From Saccoglossus kowalevskii (taxonomy: Eukaryota > Hemichordata > Enteropneusta > Harrimaniidae): a stretch of DNA of 21,975 bases. The stretch's first letter is position 1. Each line of letters starts with the position of its first letter. The stretch is taken from contig NW_003156743.1 in NCBI RefSeq assembly GCF_000003605.2, positions 107,718 through 129,692 on the forward strand. The letters run 5' to 3'. Shown piece after piece: positions 11,701 to 20,398 of this stretch. Below the pieces are notes generated by a model that was not told where the DNA came from, ran no database searches, and saw only the letters and a program-made list of their open reading frames with translations. The position numbers and the translations under genes were made by a program.

Positions 11701-14405
11701 AAGTCTTGGAATGTAATTGGTGGTACTTTTATCTGCAAGTTGTCCCTATATCCCAACAGTTTTGTTAATGGACCGTCTTTGATTTTAAAATCTTCTAGTA
11801 GATCCTTCTCCTTGTATGTTATAAGAGTTTCTCCGTCAACTTCTTCTTCATAAAACATGTTTGCGTATTTGCTTTGCATTCTTACTGTATTGATAAGCCA
11901 ATGTCGTACATCTTCTTTTCTCCATCTGTGTATATTATCATTTGAAGCATCATCATCGCCTTTACTCTCATCAGTTTTTTTCTTGATTGCATCTAATGAT
12001 AACAATATGGTGAAAAGCAATATCTGTTATCAATTCATCACTACACTACTAAGTCTCATTACACCTAATCTAAAAGAGTATATACAGTGATTTATGTATC
12101 AAATAAGAAAAGAATTTGAATCTACCAGAAACTGTTCATATACACATACAGTAGAAAATCATTAAATGATGTGACATGAATTTTATAGTTACATTTCATT
12201 TATACATATTTTGTTTATAGTCATGCATGTGTACATTACATGTACCGCAATAACGCATAAGTACAATGAGTCATTTCCAGAAGAAATACTAAACTAGAAA
12301 TCATGTATGCAGAAGTATCACTTTAGCGACTACCTGTTTTAATGTATAGATAAATAATAAGAAATTTGATTGACTGCAATGCATTATAATAACATAGGGA
12401 AATAATTCACGAAAAAGGTAATGTTTCATACGGAGAATGATGAACGTATTTGAGCGTGCAGCTAGGTGATTTTTCCATACATAGTATTAATCTAATTAAT
12501 TATCATACTGATTCAATTATCTTTAACTGTCAATACACAACATTTAATCATTTGGAATGCCAACCAAAACCAGCAATAACAACAAACAAATTAAAATCGC
12601 CAATAAATCAATCCAAAGACAAACAGCCTTAGAGACAGCATAGTTCTAACAATATTACAATCATACTTCATACGAAAAAATAAATAAATAAATTACACGG
12701 TCTGAGAACATTTGGATAAATGATTTTTCATTTCTAATTAATCAAATATTTTAATTTTAACTTAGTGTCAGTGGCTAATTTGAATTATTCGATAAACTAG
12801 CATTGGCCTCTACATGCCAACAAGATCATTCAATGTCTTAACATTCACTATGCTATTAGGGTTGACAGTCATTGTATGTTTGTAAACGTTTAAATTGTTT
12901 GTAAAATACAATATGTGTAATTGAACAGTTGTGATAGAACGAGCAGACCAAATTTGGAATGACTGGCTATTTTCATTTAAAAATATAAAAAAAATATGTG
13001 TCATTTTTAATAAATTTACATGATGGCAAAACTATGTGATTTAATTGTTATTTTACATGCGAAAACCAAGTAGTGCGTTCCTTTCCGTAATGTAGATAGT
13101 CAAGTGCACCTTTTTTCCATGGAGCAGCTTGCTTAATTTTTAAAAGAAAAAGTGAGTTTAACAAACGGCGGCTGATGAATATTACAATTTAAAAGGTAGA
13201 ATAAAAGTTTAAATCTTGATTAAACAAACAAATTATTAGTTCAGATTACGTCATATGTTGAGTTCTCTTTCATTGCAATAAACAGAATAATCACACTGCA
13301 CTACTTCATCGGGAGGCGGGCTATTTTCTCATATATTACACATACCGACATTCGAGTATGGTTTTCTCATATTATTTATATATGATGTTTCAACAGATAC
13401 ATACCTTCACTGTCAGCTCCCCCCTTCAAGCCGCTCTCTTCGATTGTCACGTATATATTCGTATCAGCGTCAATACCGTGATCGTCCAACGAAAGTACTT
13501 CGCATAGCTGTTTGGAAAACAGTATGGAAAACTTATGTTGGAGAATGCTATAAGCTATATGGTGATTTACTTTGATGTATTTGATTAATTATTGAAACTG
13601 TTATCTTAATACTCGTGTAATTTATGTCAAATTAATGTGCCATGATTTTTGCACAGTTGGCCCATGTATGAAACAATGAATTTATACGCGTTGAAGTCAT
13701 GAATAGAACACGATACGGTTCGATGATATTATTGACATAAAGAATTTGTACATTTTATCCATCAACTATTGAGCAATGCAGAATTCCTTGGCGACACATA
13801 TTACAACATGACGTGAATAGAACATTAGGTATTTCACTACATGAGAAATGTTGAAATGATTACCTGGAAGTTTGTTCCCGTTGCTAATCGTATTTTTGAT
13901 GCTGGCAGGTTAAATGTCATGGATATAAACTTAATAATGCTAGAAACTTGGTCAGTCTTCATTCCTACGAAACGTATGGGTCCACTGAAGTCGGAATAGA
14001 GAAACACTTGTATTTTATCTGGCCTGAAAAAAAATATAAAATGAATTTCCAACTGAAATGCTCTTCTCAAAACACTCCCCCCCCCTCACACACACACATA
14101 CACGTGCGCAAAAACGCAGGCAAGTAATCGTTAATAGTTCATTACCTTTTAGATGTATTCATTTCAACTTTTGATTTTTTGATGATAATTTTTTTCCTAA
14201 TGTTTCCACGTTGTGTATCATGGATTTGTGCGTTGTTTGCCGGGTATCGTCGTCGTCTTCGTACAGATTGCTTTATTTTATTGACTATTGTTATATGTTG
14301 ATTTGATAAGATACACCTACGGCGTTCTGCTAGCTGCTGTTGGCACCACAATGAACGCTCCATTGGATCATGGGGTGGGTATGTTAATACGTTGTGGACT
14401 GCCAT
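5671..14405 (-). CDS. SAMD9-like: SAMD9/SAMD9L-like protein with N-terminal ubiquitin-like domain, spliced from five exons
   Basis: Coding exons are complement(14146..14405), (13864..14023), (13405..13507), (5994..11992) and (5671..5778). They sum to 6,630 nt, giving 2,209 residues plus stop. Each junction has GT/AG ends, and the intron phases (2, 0, 1, 0) agree across all four introns. Domains in order: basic N-terminus 1-87, ubiquitin-like fold about 88-170, acidic linker, SAM1 about 198-262, SAM2 about 278-341, an unassigned segment about 390-600, Schlafen-type AlbA_2 about 710-855, SIR2-like region, P-loop NTPase with Walker A near 1266-1274, TPR-like helices near 1600-1665, OB-fold region about 1998-2100, charged C-terminus. 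In mammals the family restricts poxviruses and blocks translation from the cytoplasm; the role here is inferred from family. Human paralogues are about 1,590 residues with one SAM. The ATG at 14405 sits in a good context (A at -3, G at +4). A coding exon further upstream cannot be excluded, because an acceptor-like TTTTAAG lies just 5' of the ATG. Confidence 0.85.
5994..11992 (-). CDS. SAMD9-like: Exon 4 (5,999 nt): SAM-SAM-AlbA_2-STAND NTPase-TPR-OB core of the SAMD9-like gene
   Basis: The exon is open for about 2,000 codons and carries all recognised SAMD9 parts. SAM1 starts at WRKEDVRHWL and SAM2 at WTPNHVELWA. The AlbA_2 core is TNGTIHFGIAD. The conserved pre-NTPase motif VDWWNFW is followed by the P-loop HQPGAGGTTMARN, in which glycine stands where canonical Walker A has lysine, as I recall for the family. 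The Walker B-like strand is PIVVVVEELDE. TPR-like helices include YRKEFEDAKQFAEKAL, and the C-terminus contains the family signature VTFYLGFSWAGPVAYHI. The open frame continues upstream to 12020 only through a TTG. The stretch ending TTATCATTAG reads as a splice acceptor, so the exon should start at 11992. At the other end CAG|GTACTAG at 5994/5993 is a donor; reading through it would add six residues and a stop at 5973. Vertebrate SAMD9 genes also have one giant coding exon. Confidence 0.93.
11993..13404 (-). other. Intron 3 of the SAMD9-like gene
   Basis: The donor is GTATGT and the acceptor ends TTATCATTAG, with a branch-point-like TGATAAC a short way upstream. The intron is AT-rich. Apart from the short exon-like stretch listed separately at 13048-13131, I see no coding signal in it on either strand. 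Confidence 0.65.
13048..13131 (-). other. Possible alternative terminal exon inside intron 3
   Basis: An acceptor-like stretch CTTTTTCTTTTAAAAATTAAG precedes 27 codons and TAA; the peptide begins QAAPWKKGALDYLHYG and ends WFSHVK. Its composition (two W, two Y, G, H, mixed charges) looks like real protein rather than translated AT-rich intron. It is phase 0, so it could join exon 2 (phase 0 donor) but not exon 3 (phase 1). Such a transcript would stop about 27 residues after residue 140. ATTAAA lies just past the stop. It could instead be a relic of an unrelated gene or mobile element, since similar short peptides can occur by chance. Confidence 0.3.
13405..13507 (-). CDS. SAMD9-like: Exon 3: end of the ubiquitin-like domain with LKGG motif
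   Basis: The acceptor TTTTCCAAACAG precedes 34 codons plus one base, and the exon ends GAAG|GTATGT. It was too short to stand out as an open frame and was found by looking for the continuation of exon 2. The peptide includes VLSLDDHGIDADTNIYVTIE, which lines up with the end of ubiquitin (TLSDYNIQKESTLHLVL), then ESGLKGG at residues 164-170, matching the position of the ubiquitin LRGG tail. ADSE follows and leads into the acidic linker before SAM1. The leftover G joins AT of exon 4 to make aspartate 175, so the frame is kept. Exon size, phase and homology position all agree. Confidence 0.72.
13864..14023 (-). CDS. SAMD9-like: Exon 2: first two thirds of a ubiquitin-like domain
   Basis: The exon is bounded by an excellent acceptor (TTTTTTTTCAG) and a donor CAG|GTAATC, and is 160 nt long in phase 2 to 0. 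It encodes about residues 88-140. The pattern begins IQVFLYSDFSGPIRFVGM, a beta hairpin like the first two strands of ubiquitin. An amphipathic helix (TDQVSSIIKFI) follows, then PASKIRLATG, which corresponds to the strand-3 region of ubiquitin (PDQQRLIFAG). Identity to ubiquitin is low, so the call rests on the order of hydrophobic strands and the helix, and on the way exon 3 completes the fold. A PB1 or RA-type ubiquitin-like fold is an alternative. Confidence 0.72.
14075..14106. repeat. C-tract and CA microsatellite in intron 1
   Basis: A run of nine C followed by TCACACACACACATACACG. It lies inside the 122-nt intron 1 of the SAMD9-like gene, on the side nearer the donor. Confidence 0.8.
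14146..14405 (-). CDS. SAMD9-like: Exon 1: basic N-terminus of the SAMD9-like protein
   Basis: This exon encodes residues 1-86 plus two bases of codon 87. It ends at AAAAG|GTAATG, a donor in phase 2, and the next exon supplies the third base of an arginine codon. The peptide is strongly basic, with five consecutive arginines at residues 49-53 and a second lysine-rich patch near 70-79. These could bind nucleic acid or act as a nuclear localisation signal. I recognise no domain in it. The open frame reaches a TTG at 14417 and then an in-frame TGA further up, so the ATG at 14405 is the first AUG after that stop. An acceptor-like pyrimidine stretch ending in AAG at 14421 suggests a spliced 5' UTR or, less likely, a further coding exon. 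Intron 1 is only 122 nt. Confidence 0.62.
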
Positions 14406-14696
14406 TTTTACGTTCAAAATCTTAAAATAAAAGTAAACAAGTCATTGTTAATGATATAGTCGCCTTTGGAATAGGGGAAAATGTTATTTGTTCCAAAGCG
14501 AAAATAATATGCACCAAAAGCATAGTTAATATTTTAGGGCGAATAATTGGCTGGTCTAGTATGAATAGAAAATAGATGTATTAAATGAAATCATAATATA
14601 TGGTCAGAAATTAAACAGGATATGCCATTCATGATTTTTTTGTATCCAAACTGAATTTCATTTGTCCAGGCTCGTGTACAGAGACACGAAACACGA

Positions 14697-15445
14697 AATG
14701 AATCATCATGGACATGTATCATGTACACTGTTTGTATCAAATGTGAAAACCGACAAATGTTGTCCAAGATATCATATTTAAAAACAAAAACAAGATGGAT
14801 GCCAGTCTGCCCTGCCATCTTTGATCTGAATATGAAACAAATTGACATGTATTCCCATATGTATGATGTATGTGCCAAATATGAATAAAAATGGTCCATA
14901 AGCCATGGAGATATACTAATATGGTCAAAAAGCAACATGACCGCCAGTCGGCTGTGTTTGATATGATTATTAAACAAACTGACATGGACATGTATCCTAA
15001 TATGTATGATGTATGTGCGAAACATAATTGGAAATGGTCCATAAGCCTTGGAGATATATTAGTATGGTCAAGATGGCCTTGTTTGATCTGATAATTAAAC
15101 AAACTGACAAGGACATGTATTCCAATATGTATGACGTATGTGCCAAATATGAATGAAAATGGCCCCTAAGCTTGAAGATATAGTAGTATGATCAAAAAGC
15201 AAGAAAAAGCCATCTTTGGTCTGATTGTAAAACAAATTGTCATGACATGTAATCCAACATGTACAATGTATGTATCAAATTTGAACAATAACCGACAAAG
15301 CATGCATAAGATATCATATTTCAAAAAACAAAATGGCTGCCAGTCGGCCATCTTTGATCCGATGACAAAACGAATCGTCATAAACATGTAGCTTAACATG
15401 TATAATGTATGTGAAAAATTTGAACAAAAACTGACAAAGCAGACA
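14697..15445. repeat. Tandem array of about 132-bp units (five full units plus flanks)
   Basis: The landmark AAACAAAxTG or AAACGAATCG recurs at 14835, 14972, 15097, 15230 and 15368, a spacing of 137, 125, 133 and 138 bases. Each unit contains GACATG(G)ACATGTAxTCC, ATGTATGAxGTATGTGCCAAAT, a run leading to AAATGGxCC or ACCGACAAAG, a GATAT element, and ATGGCTGCCAGTCGGCCATC or a decayed form of it. The copies are substantially diverged. Open frames on either strand across it (for example 14591-15025) come from the repetition and are not genes. It lies about 300-1,050 bases upstream of the SAMD9-like start codon. Confidence 0.85.
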
Positions 15446-18180
15446 CACACACATATATGAGATTACGGGGGTCACTATATTAATAGATGGCGTGGCTAAA
15501 TTGAACTTTGAACTACATTCTGTTTATATGCAACATAGTATATTCGGTAAATGGTTAACCACAAAACTCACGACAACCAACTGCATCTAAATGTGCAATG
15601 TCGCAGTCTGCGTATATTTTCGAATATGTACACACCTCGGCGGATTAATACCCGGATATGTAGTGTCACTAAAACATACATCTATTACTCTTGGTCCACA
15701 ATATATCATAAATGTGAAGATGTTTTTGTAAGACGACTCAGCAGTTAAATAAACATAAACCCGGATGTTCAAACACCACTGTGCTGTGTTCGGTCATTTT
15801 GATAGTAACCGCTGTAGTATACATGTCAATTCATGTAATAGAATACATAGTACGTATATACTCATTAGTTAATCAGAAATATGACATCATGTAGCGATTA
15901 ACTTACATGAGCGCTGATATCGGATTACAGTTGAAACATGGAGGTAGTGCTTTGTGCGCGCATGCTCATAAGGGTACACAGGACGTCACTAACATGTGAC
16001 ATACTCGTGTTGTGAAATAAACACACATTACACATGGCAATTATTAACAGTGTCCCCATATTGATATCAACATGCTTGATTTCATGATATACTAACATTG
16101 AACTTTACAGTCTAGATTTTGGTGGACTTCTGAAATCGAGTGTCAGTGATTTTATGGATAATCCGATATAATCTAATACTCTGTAAAGATATCGTGACGA
16201 AGTGATCATTTGTACTGTTTTGGATACGTAGGTAGACGGATAGTTAGGCTACTGTCAAGACAAACACACGTTATTCCGTATGCAGTAGATTCATGGAATT
16301 ATTTCAACAAGTTTACGTTGCAATCGTGACACAACCGCCACAAGGCTTAACTGTATACTAAAGGACATCTGCACTCGCTGTTGTGTACAGTAAGCAAGCC
16401 ATGATTCCGGTCAGCGGGAAAGACAAAAGACTGAAACACACGACCAAATCGGGAAATTTAAAATGCGCCCTCATTCATTGGGAACCACACAACTTCAATA
16501 TTTGAATGTAATACGTAGATGTGATAACAGGCCCATTATAGAGATTAATGGTTTGCAAAAATTATGAACAATATTATAAAAAAGGGATGTAATTGCATAA
16601 AAACTCTAACAAATTATGTGTTCAACATCGAAAATATTTATATGAAACTTTGAAAGCATAGATAATGTCATTCAGTCGCCAAAAACCATCTGAATTTCAC
16701 TGAATTAACACTGTCTATAAGTGAAATTGTTAAACTGATTTCTAAAAAGAATTACTGCACAGGTTTACCAATTCAAATTTTAGTAACATTTTGTTGTATT
16801 TATTTAAACTAGAACTTCAGTTTATTTGTTGTTGGGGTTATGAAAAACCCAATTTTTAAACTGGCCACATTATTTTTGTTTCAAATATATTAAACGTTTC
16901 TGTTCAGCTTAGAGCATCTTGAATGGAAAGTACTACTGTTTCCATAGCATCGGGAATTCTTCTTACTTCTTCTTACACTGATAGTTATTGTAAAATACTT
17001 TATTTTAGCTGGAATACTTTTTGGCCAAAAAGGTGTTTTGGCTGTATAGATTTTCACTGATTTTTGATCAGTGGATTGTATTTTCACTTATTCAATGCCT
17101 GAGCGAAATAGTGATAATAATTTTTCAAAAAACAGATTTTACACCTCTAATTTCGTGAACAAAACATACTATTTGATTTAATGATACGAGATACTTAGCA
17201 GACCAATTGTTGACTGTAAGACTTATACAAGCTGTTTAGTAGTTATAAAATTACAGCTTGTACGCTGTATATATTTCGACTTTTATATTTCGTTACTTTC
17301 TAACAGTGACAATCCAGGAATCACTGTGCGTTCAAATTGCGCCCTCTATTGTCACAAATACGATTTATGTTGTCTTTATCCTAGATTCATACATACTGCT
17401 ATGCAACTTATACAAGGAGAATGAAGGAATGCAATTGCTTAAAATAGCAAGTTGGAATCATCTGAGCTCTCCCTCTCAAAATAACAAAAACAAAAACAAA
17501 AACTATTTTAAAAACAGCATGCGATGAACTGTGTGGCATAGCCTTCGAGTGAATGGGAACGGGCGTACTGTAAATAGTAATATTTTTTTTAGAAAATTCA
17601 AGATACATCATCGTGTTGAATATTTTGAACAATCGGTATTCTACCGTAATGATAAAGTGTCGAATGTGGGTTCGCGTATCCTTCTTATCGACTTAAGAAA
17701 TGTTCCAAAATGCATCACAAATTTGACTAATGTGAACTCTCGCGAGGAAAAACAAGTATTTTAAAGACAGCACGTACTTAAATACGTGGCATGACGTCGA
17801 CATAATGAAAGCGAGCTACGTATGGGTAGTAATTATTTTATAAAGAAAGAGGTCACACGAAAACGAATTTTGAACTAAAACACGGTTATTCAGATACACA
17901 TAACGCCGAGTAGCTTATCGAAGACATCACTGGAAAACACATATTTTGAACAAACAATTGCTCTACGACATAATTGCAATCGGCGAAACAAAAGTGGAGC
18001 TAATCAGAATTATTTGCAAAAACAACGTGAATACACAAAAATGTGTTTGTCATAAAAGATAAAAGACCTCATTCTTGAAGAATGAATCAAATACTAAACT
18101 CTCAATAATATAGCCTATTTGAAAATATATTTCATTTGTCTTATAAAAAGTGTGACCGAGTTCGTTTTGGTTCGAGCTCC
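15446..18180. other. Non-coding 5' flank or 5' UTR intron of the SAMD9-like gene
   Basis: No gene is supported in this stretch. At 15901-15906 the minus strand reads GTAAGT after CGCTCAT, a possible donor for a 5' UTR exon that could splice to the acceptor-like site at 14421. Just upstream on that strand lie GCATGCGCGC (NRF1-like) and TGACGTCC (CRE-like), near 15955-15990. CTCTCGCGAGG near 17737 is one base off the TCTCGCGAGA promoter motif. These are weak signals taken singly. Confidence 0.35.
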
Positions 18181-18186
18181 TCTAAA

Positions 18187-18243
18187 ATTGTAATTATAAT
18201 AATACAAATATAAAATAATATATATATTAATTATAATTACAAT
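18187..18243. repeat. Perfect 14-bp inverted repeat with 29-bp AT-only-like loop
   Basis: ATTGTAATTATAAT at 18187-18200 is the exact reverse complement of ATTATAATTACAAT at 18230-18243, and the spacer is almost pure A/T. It could extrude as a cruciform or mark a small mobile-element remnant. It sits directly beside the CpG-dense island. Confidence 0.8.
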
Positions 18244-18285
18244 ACATGATCAGGAGTTGTTGCTAGGAAACCACAGTTTATTTAT

Positions 18286-18540
18286 TTATCTCACTAATAA
18301 GCTGTAAATCGTAATAACAATAGATGATTTTCCGTACAATTGCGAGATCTCGCGAGATGCATGAAAGACGCGCGTCGAACGTCTGCCGCAAAAATCGAAC
18401 GATTTGATTTTGAACTCGAATTTCTTTATTTCGTAGCTCACATCGACCGGCCGATCTTCGACAGAGGAATATTGCTTCCGAATACCCTTATTTAATCGAA
18501 ATTGCCTATCATCAAATGTGGACAGCACATTATTAAGCAT
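18286..18540 (-). other. Candidate 84-residue open frame within the CpG island
   Basis: From the ATG at 18540 the frame encodes 84 residues beginning MLNNVLSTFDDRQFRLNKG, and stops at 18286 just before TAAATAAATAAA, which contains AATAAA. The composition is protein-like (mixed charges, few Asn/Ile runs), but I recognise no family. The frame continues open upstream through a GTG, with no other ATG. It may be a small gene, part of a 5' leader, or chance coding in CpG-rich DNA. Confidence 0.2.
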
Positions 18541-18680
18541 GGAAATGTCCCCCAAAATACTTTCGCGTTTGTCGAATCCCACGCGATGTTTGACGCCACT
18601 ACGACGCTATGACCTTTGTTTGTCCTGTTTTTACGTTCGATTTCACGCATAACGCGTGATTCTCGCAGTGAACGGAAAAT
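18321..18680. promoter_or_regulatory. CpG-dense island with TCTCGCGAGA palindrome
   Basis: I count about 36 CpG dinucleotides in roughly 360-390 bases here, against a strongly AT-rich, CpG-poor background. The exact ten-base palindrome TCTCGCGAGA lies at 18348-18357, overlapping a second palindrome GCGAGATCTCGC at 18342-18353. TCTCGCGAGA is a known promoter element in animals. ACGCGT occurs near 18651. This is the best promoter candidate in the right half of the window. It could serve the minus-strand SAMD9-like gene through a long 5' UTR intron, or a plus-strand gene to the right. Confidence 0.45.
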
Positions 18681-18989
18681 GGTCTATTTTCTAGCTGCCA
18701 TAAATCCTTCTTTGTAATACCATATTGAGTCAACGTCTGAGTCAACGAAATTGTCCTGTCGTTATAATATATTCACACAGTTTTACCTTGTGACCTCACT
18801 ACTATTATGTAGAAAGCTTCTCTCGTTGCGTCAGTGCTGGCAGTATGTGAATTGTATAATTTTGATTACATGTATGAACGATTCTATATGCAAACTCTTT
18901 TCTGTGGCTGACTGTGACATAGTACATGTTCATATGGCAAGCCACGGAGGTCTCATGTTCATGATAATATAATGCAGCAGATGCATTAC

Positions 18990-19545
18990 TTTTTCATGTT
19001 CAAACACTATTATATTATGTGGTACACTACTACGACCAAGCGCCAAGATAATATATACATTCCCTGTGATGTCATGTTTGAACACCATTATATTATTATG
19101 TACCTCATTTTCTTATGATAAAACATTATTATATTTTGTATTTTATTATGTTACAACACTATTATAATGTATACATCCGTGGTGTTATTATTATCAAACA
19201 CTATAGCAAAACGAACATTCGTTATGCTTAAACATCATGTAGATTCCTTCCGTTATGGCGATTACACACAAATATTACATACATTCGCCAAATATTATTA
19301 CAAAGTATTATATTGTGTATATTCAAATTGTATTATTATCTAATTCTATAATAATATTACAGTTTATATTTTTATTGGTTTCAAATTATAATATATTATG
19401 TACATTCGTCATTTTACTATTATAAAACAATGCATGTCACGACCATTCAATATTTTCTGAATATATATTACGTATATCAAAAACGATAATATTAGGTATA
19501 TCGTTACATTATCATTATATAACACTATTATATTTTGCACAAACT
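18990..19545. repeat. AT-rich degenerate tandem repeat
   Basis: Variants of AAACACTATTATATTATGTAC recur near 18999, 19078, 19120, 19153, 19193 and 19517, at irregular spacing of about 33-79 bases between neighbours at the left end. Some are followed by ACATTC. Individual units are much diverged and no gene is supported in the stretch. Confidence 0.6.
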
Positions 19546-19765
19546 CCATTATCCGTGGTTCGTCCGTCAGTACATTCATTGCCATTACTAGTATACGCGG
19601 TACACATTCTAATATCATGAGGGTAATGTTATGTTCACGTGTGCGTTGAGTATAATATTACGAACAAACGTTAGTTTATTATAAACAACGACCTTTTTCG
19701 CCTAGAGGGAGCTTTTCTTTTCCATTGAGCTGCCATTTATTCGAGTGTTTGCGCTGGTTTGCATA

Positions 19766-20261
19766 ATGGTTGTCAACGATGATGAATTAATCAGCCTTGG
19801 AATAACTGGAATCGCAGATCGCATTCATGAGCTGTCGCAGGCAAGTAATAATTTGCCTAAATACAGAAAGTGTTGCACGTGATGAAAAAATGAGAGACAT
19901 ATTTCATTCCGCCCGCAGACAGGATCGTCGACCCAGGTTGCGCCAAATACAAAACATTCATACTGGACACTTCGTGTTTATGTCGGATCGCAATGCATCA
20001 ATAATACCAAATACCGCCCAGAAAAAAAAGATTCCCCACAAGCCTGAACAGGGATTTAGGAAAATTATGTGGACAGCAGTGTCCAAGAGATGGAGAGGAA
20101 TTTGAAATACCGGAAGGAGAGTGTGTAGGAGTCCCCCAGTTACGTGAATATGGGGGCGAGTGAAATACTGCATTGTTCTGGGGCGGTATACGAATTTTCC
20201 AGGTAATCCATTGTCCATGGTGTCTTGCAGACTTAAATGCCAACAAAGGATATCAGAGTAA
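19766..20261 (+). pseudogene. Decayed or intron-split gene fragment starting with a SAM-like segment
   Basis: An ATG at 19766 opens 25 codons encoding NDDELISLGITGIADRIHEL, like the C-terminal helix of a SAM domain. In-frame translation upstream (IELPFIRVFA) may be an eroded start of the same domain. At 19840/19841 CAG|GCAAGTAA is a perfect GC-AG type donor; if it is not used, the frame stops at 19882. Protein-like sequence then continues in shifted frames: RDEKMRDIFHSARRQDRR and GHFVFMSDRNASIIPNTAQ (to about 20020), DGEEFEIPEGECVGVPQLRE (to about 20160), and KYCIVLGRYTNFPGNPLSMV (20163-20261). From memory, SAM followed by a basic stretch and an F-x-LSDR-like motif occurs in multicopy, transposon-like genes of cnidarians, fish and molluscs. 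GC content is higher than in the flanks. Decay by frameshifts is more likely than several tiny introns. Confidence 0.4.
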
Positions 20262-20398
20262 AATATACGTTTGACCAATTCAAAAGAATCCTGTTGGGGC
20301 GTACTTTTTTTAATTGTATACATAAAAAACATGACTACTGCAGTGTTTTACAGCTTTTCTCAATCCGGCTAGTATATTTTTTCTTATATATATTTTAT

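Noticed and set aside
14591-15102. Overlapping minus-strand open frames of 144 and 121 codons
   Set aside because: They lie within the roughly 132-bp tandem array and repeat the same peptide words, as expected from repetition and not from a gene.
14697-15445. Regular spacing that could suggest a CRISPR-like array
   Set aside because: Units are long, diverged throughout and lack short constant repeats separated by unique spacers; the DNA is eukaryotic.
18140-18185. GGTTCGAG resembling a tRNA T-loop
   Set aside because: No matching stems, D-arm or acceptor stem around it; similar words near 21015 and 21350 also lack tRNA structure.
19958-20332. 124-codon minus-strand open frame
   Set aside because: It overlaps the plus-strand SAM-like fragment, which reads more like known protein sequence; kept only as the alternative that would overturn that call.
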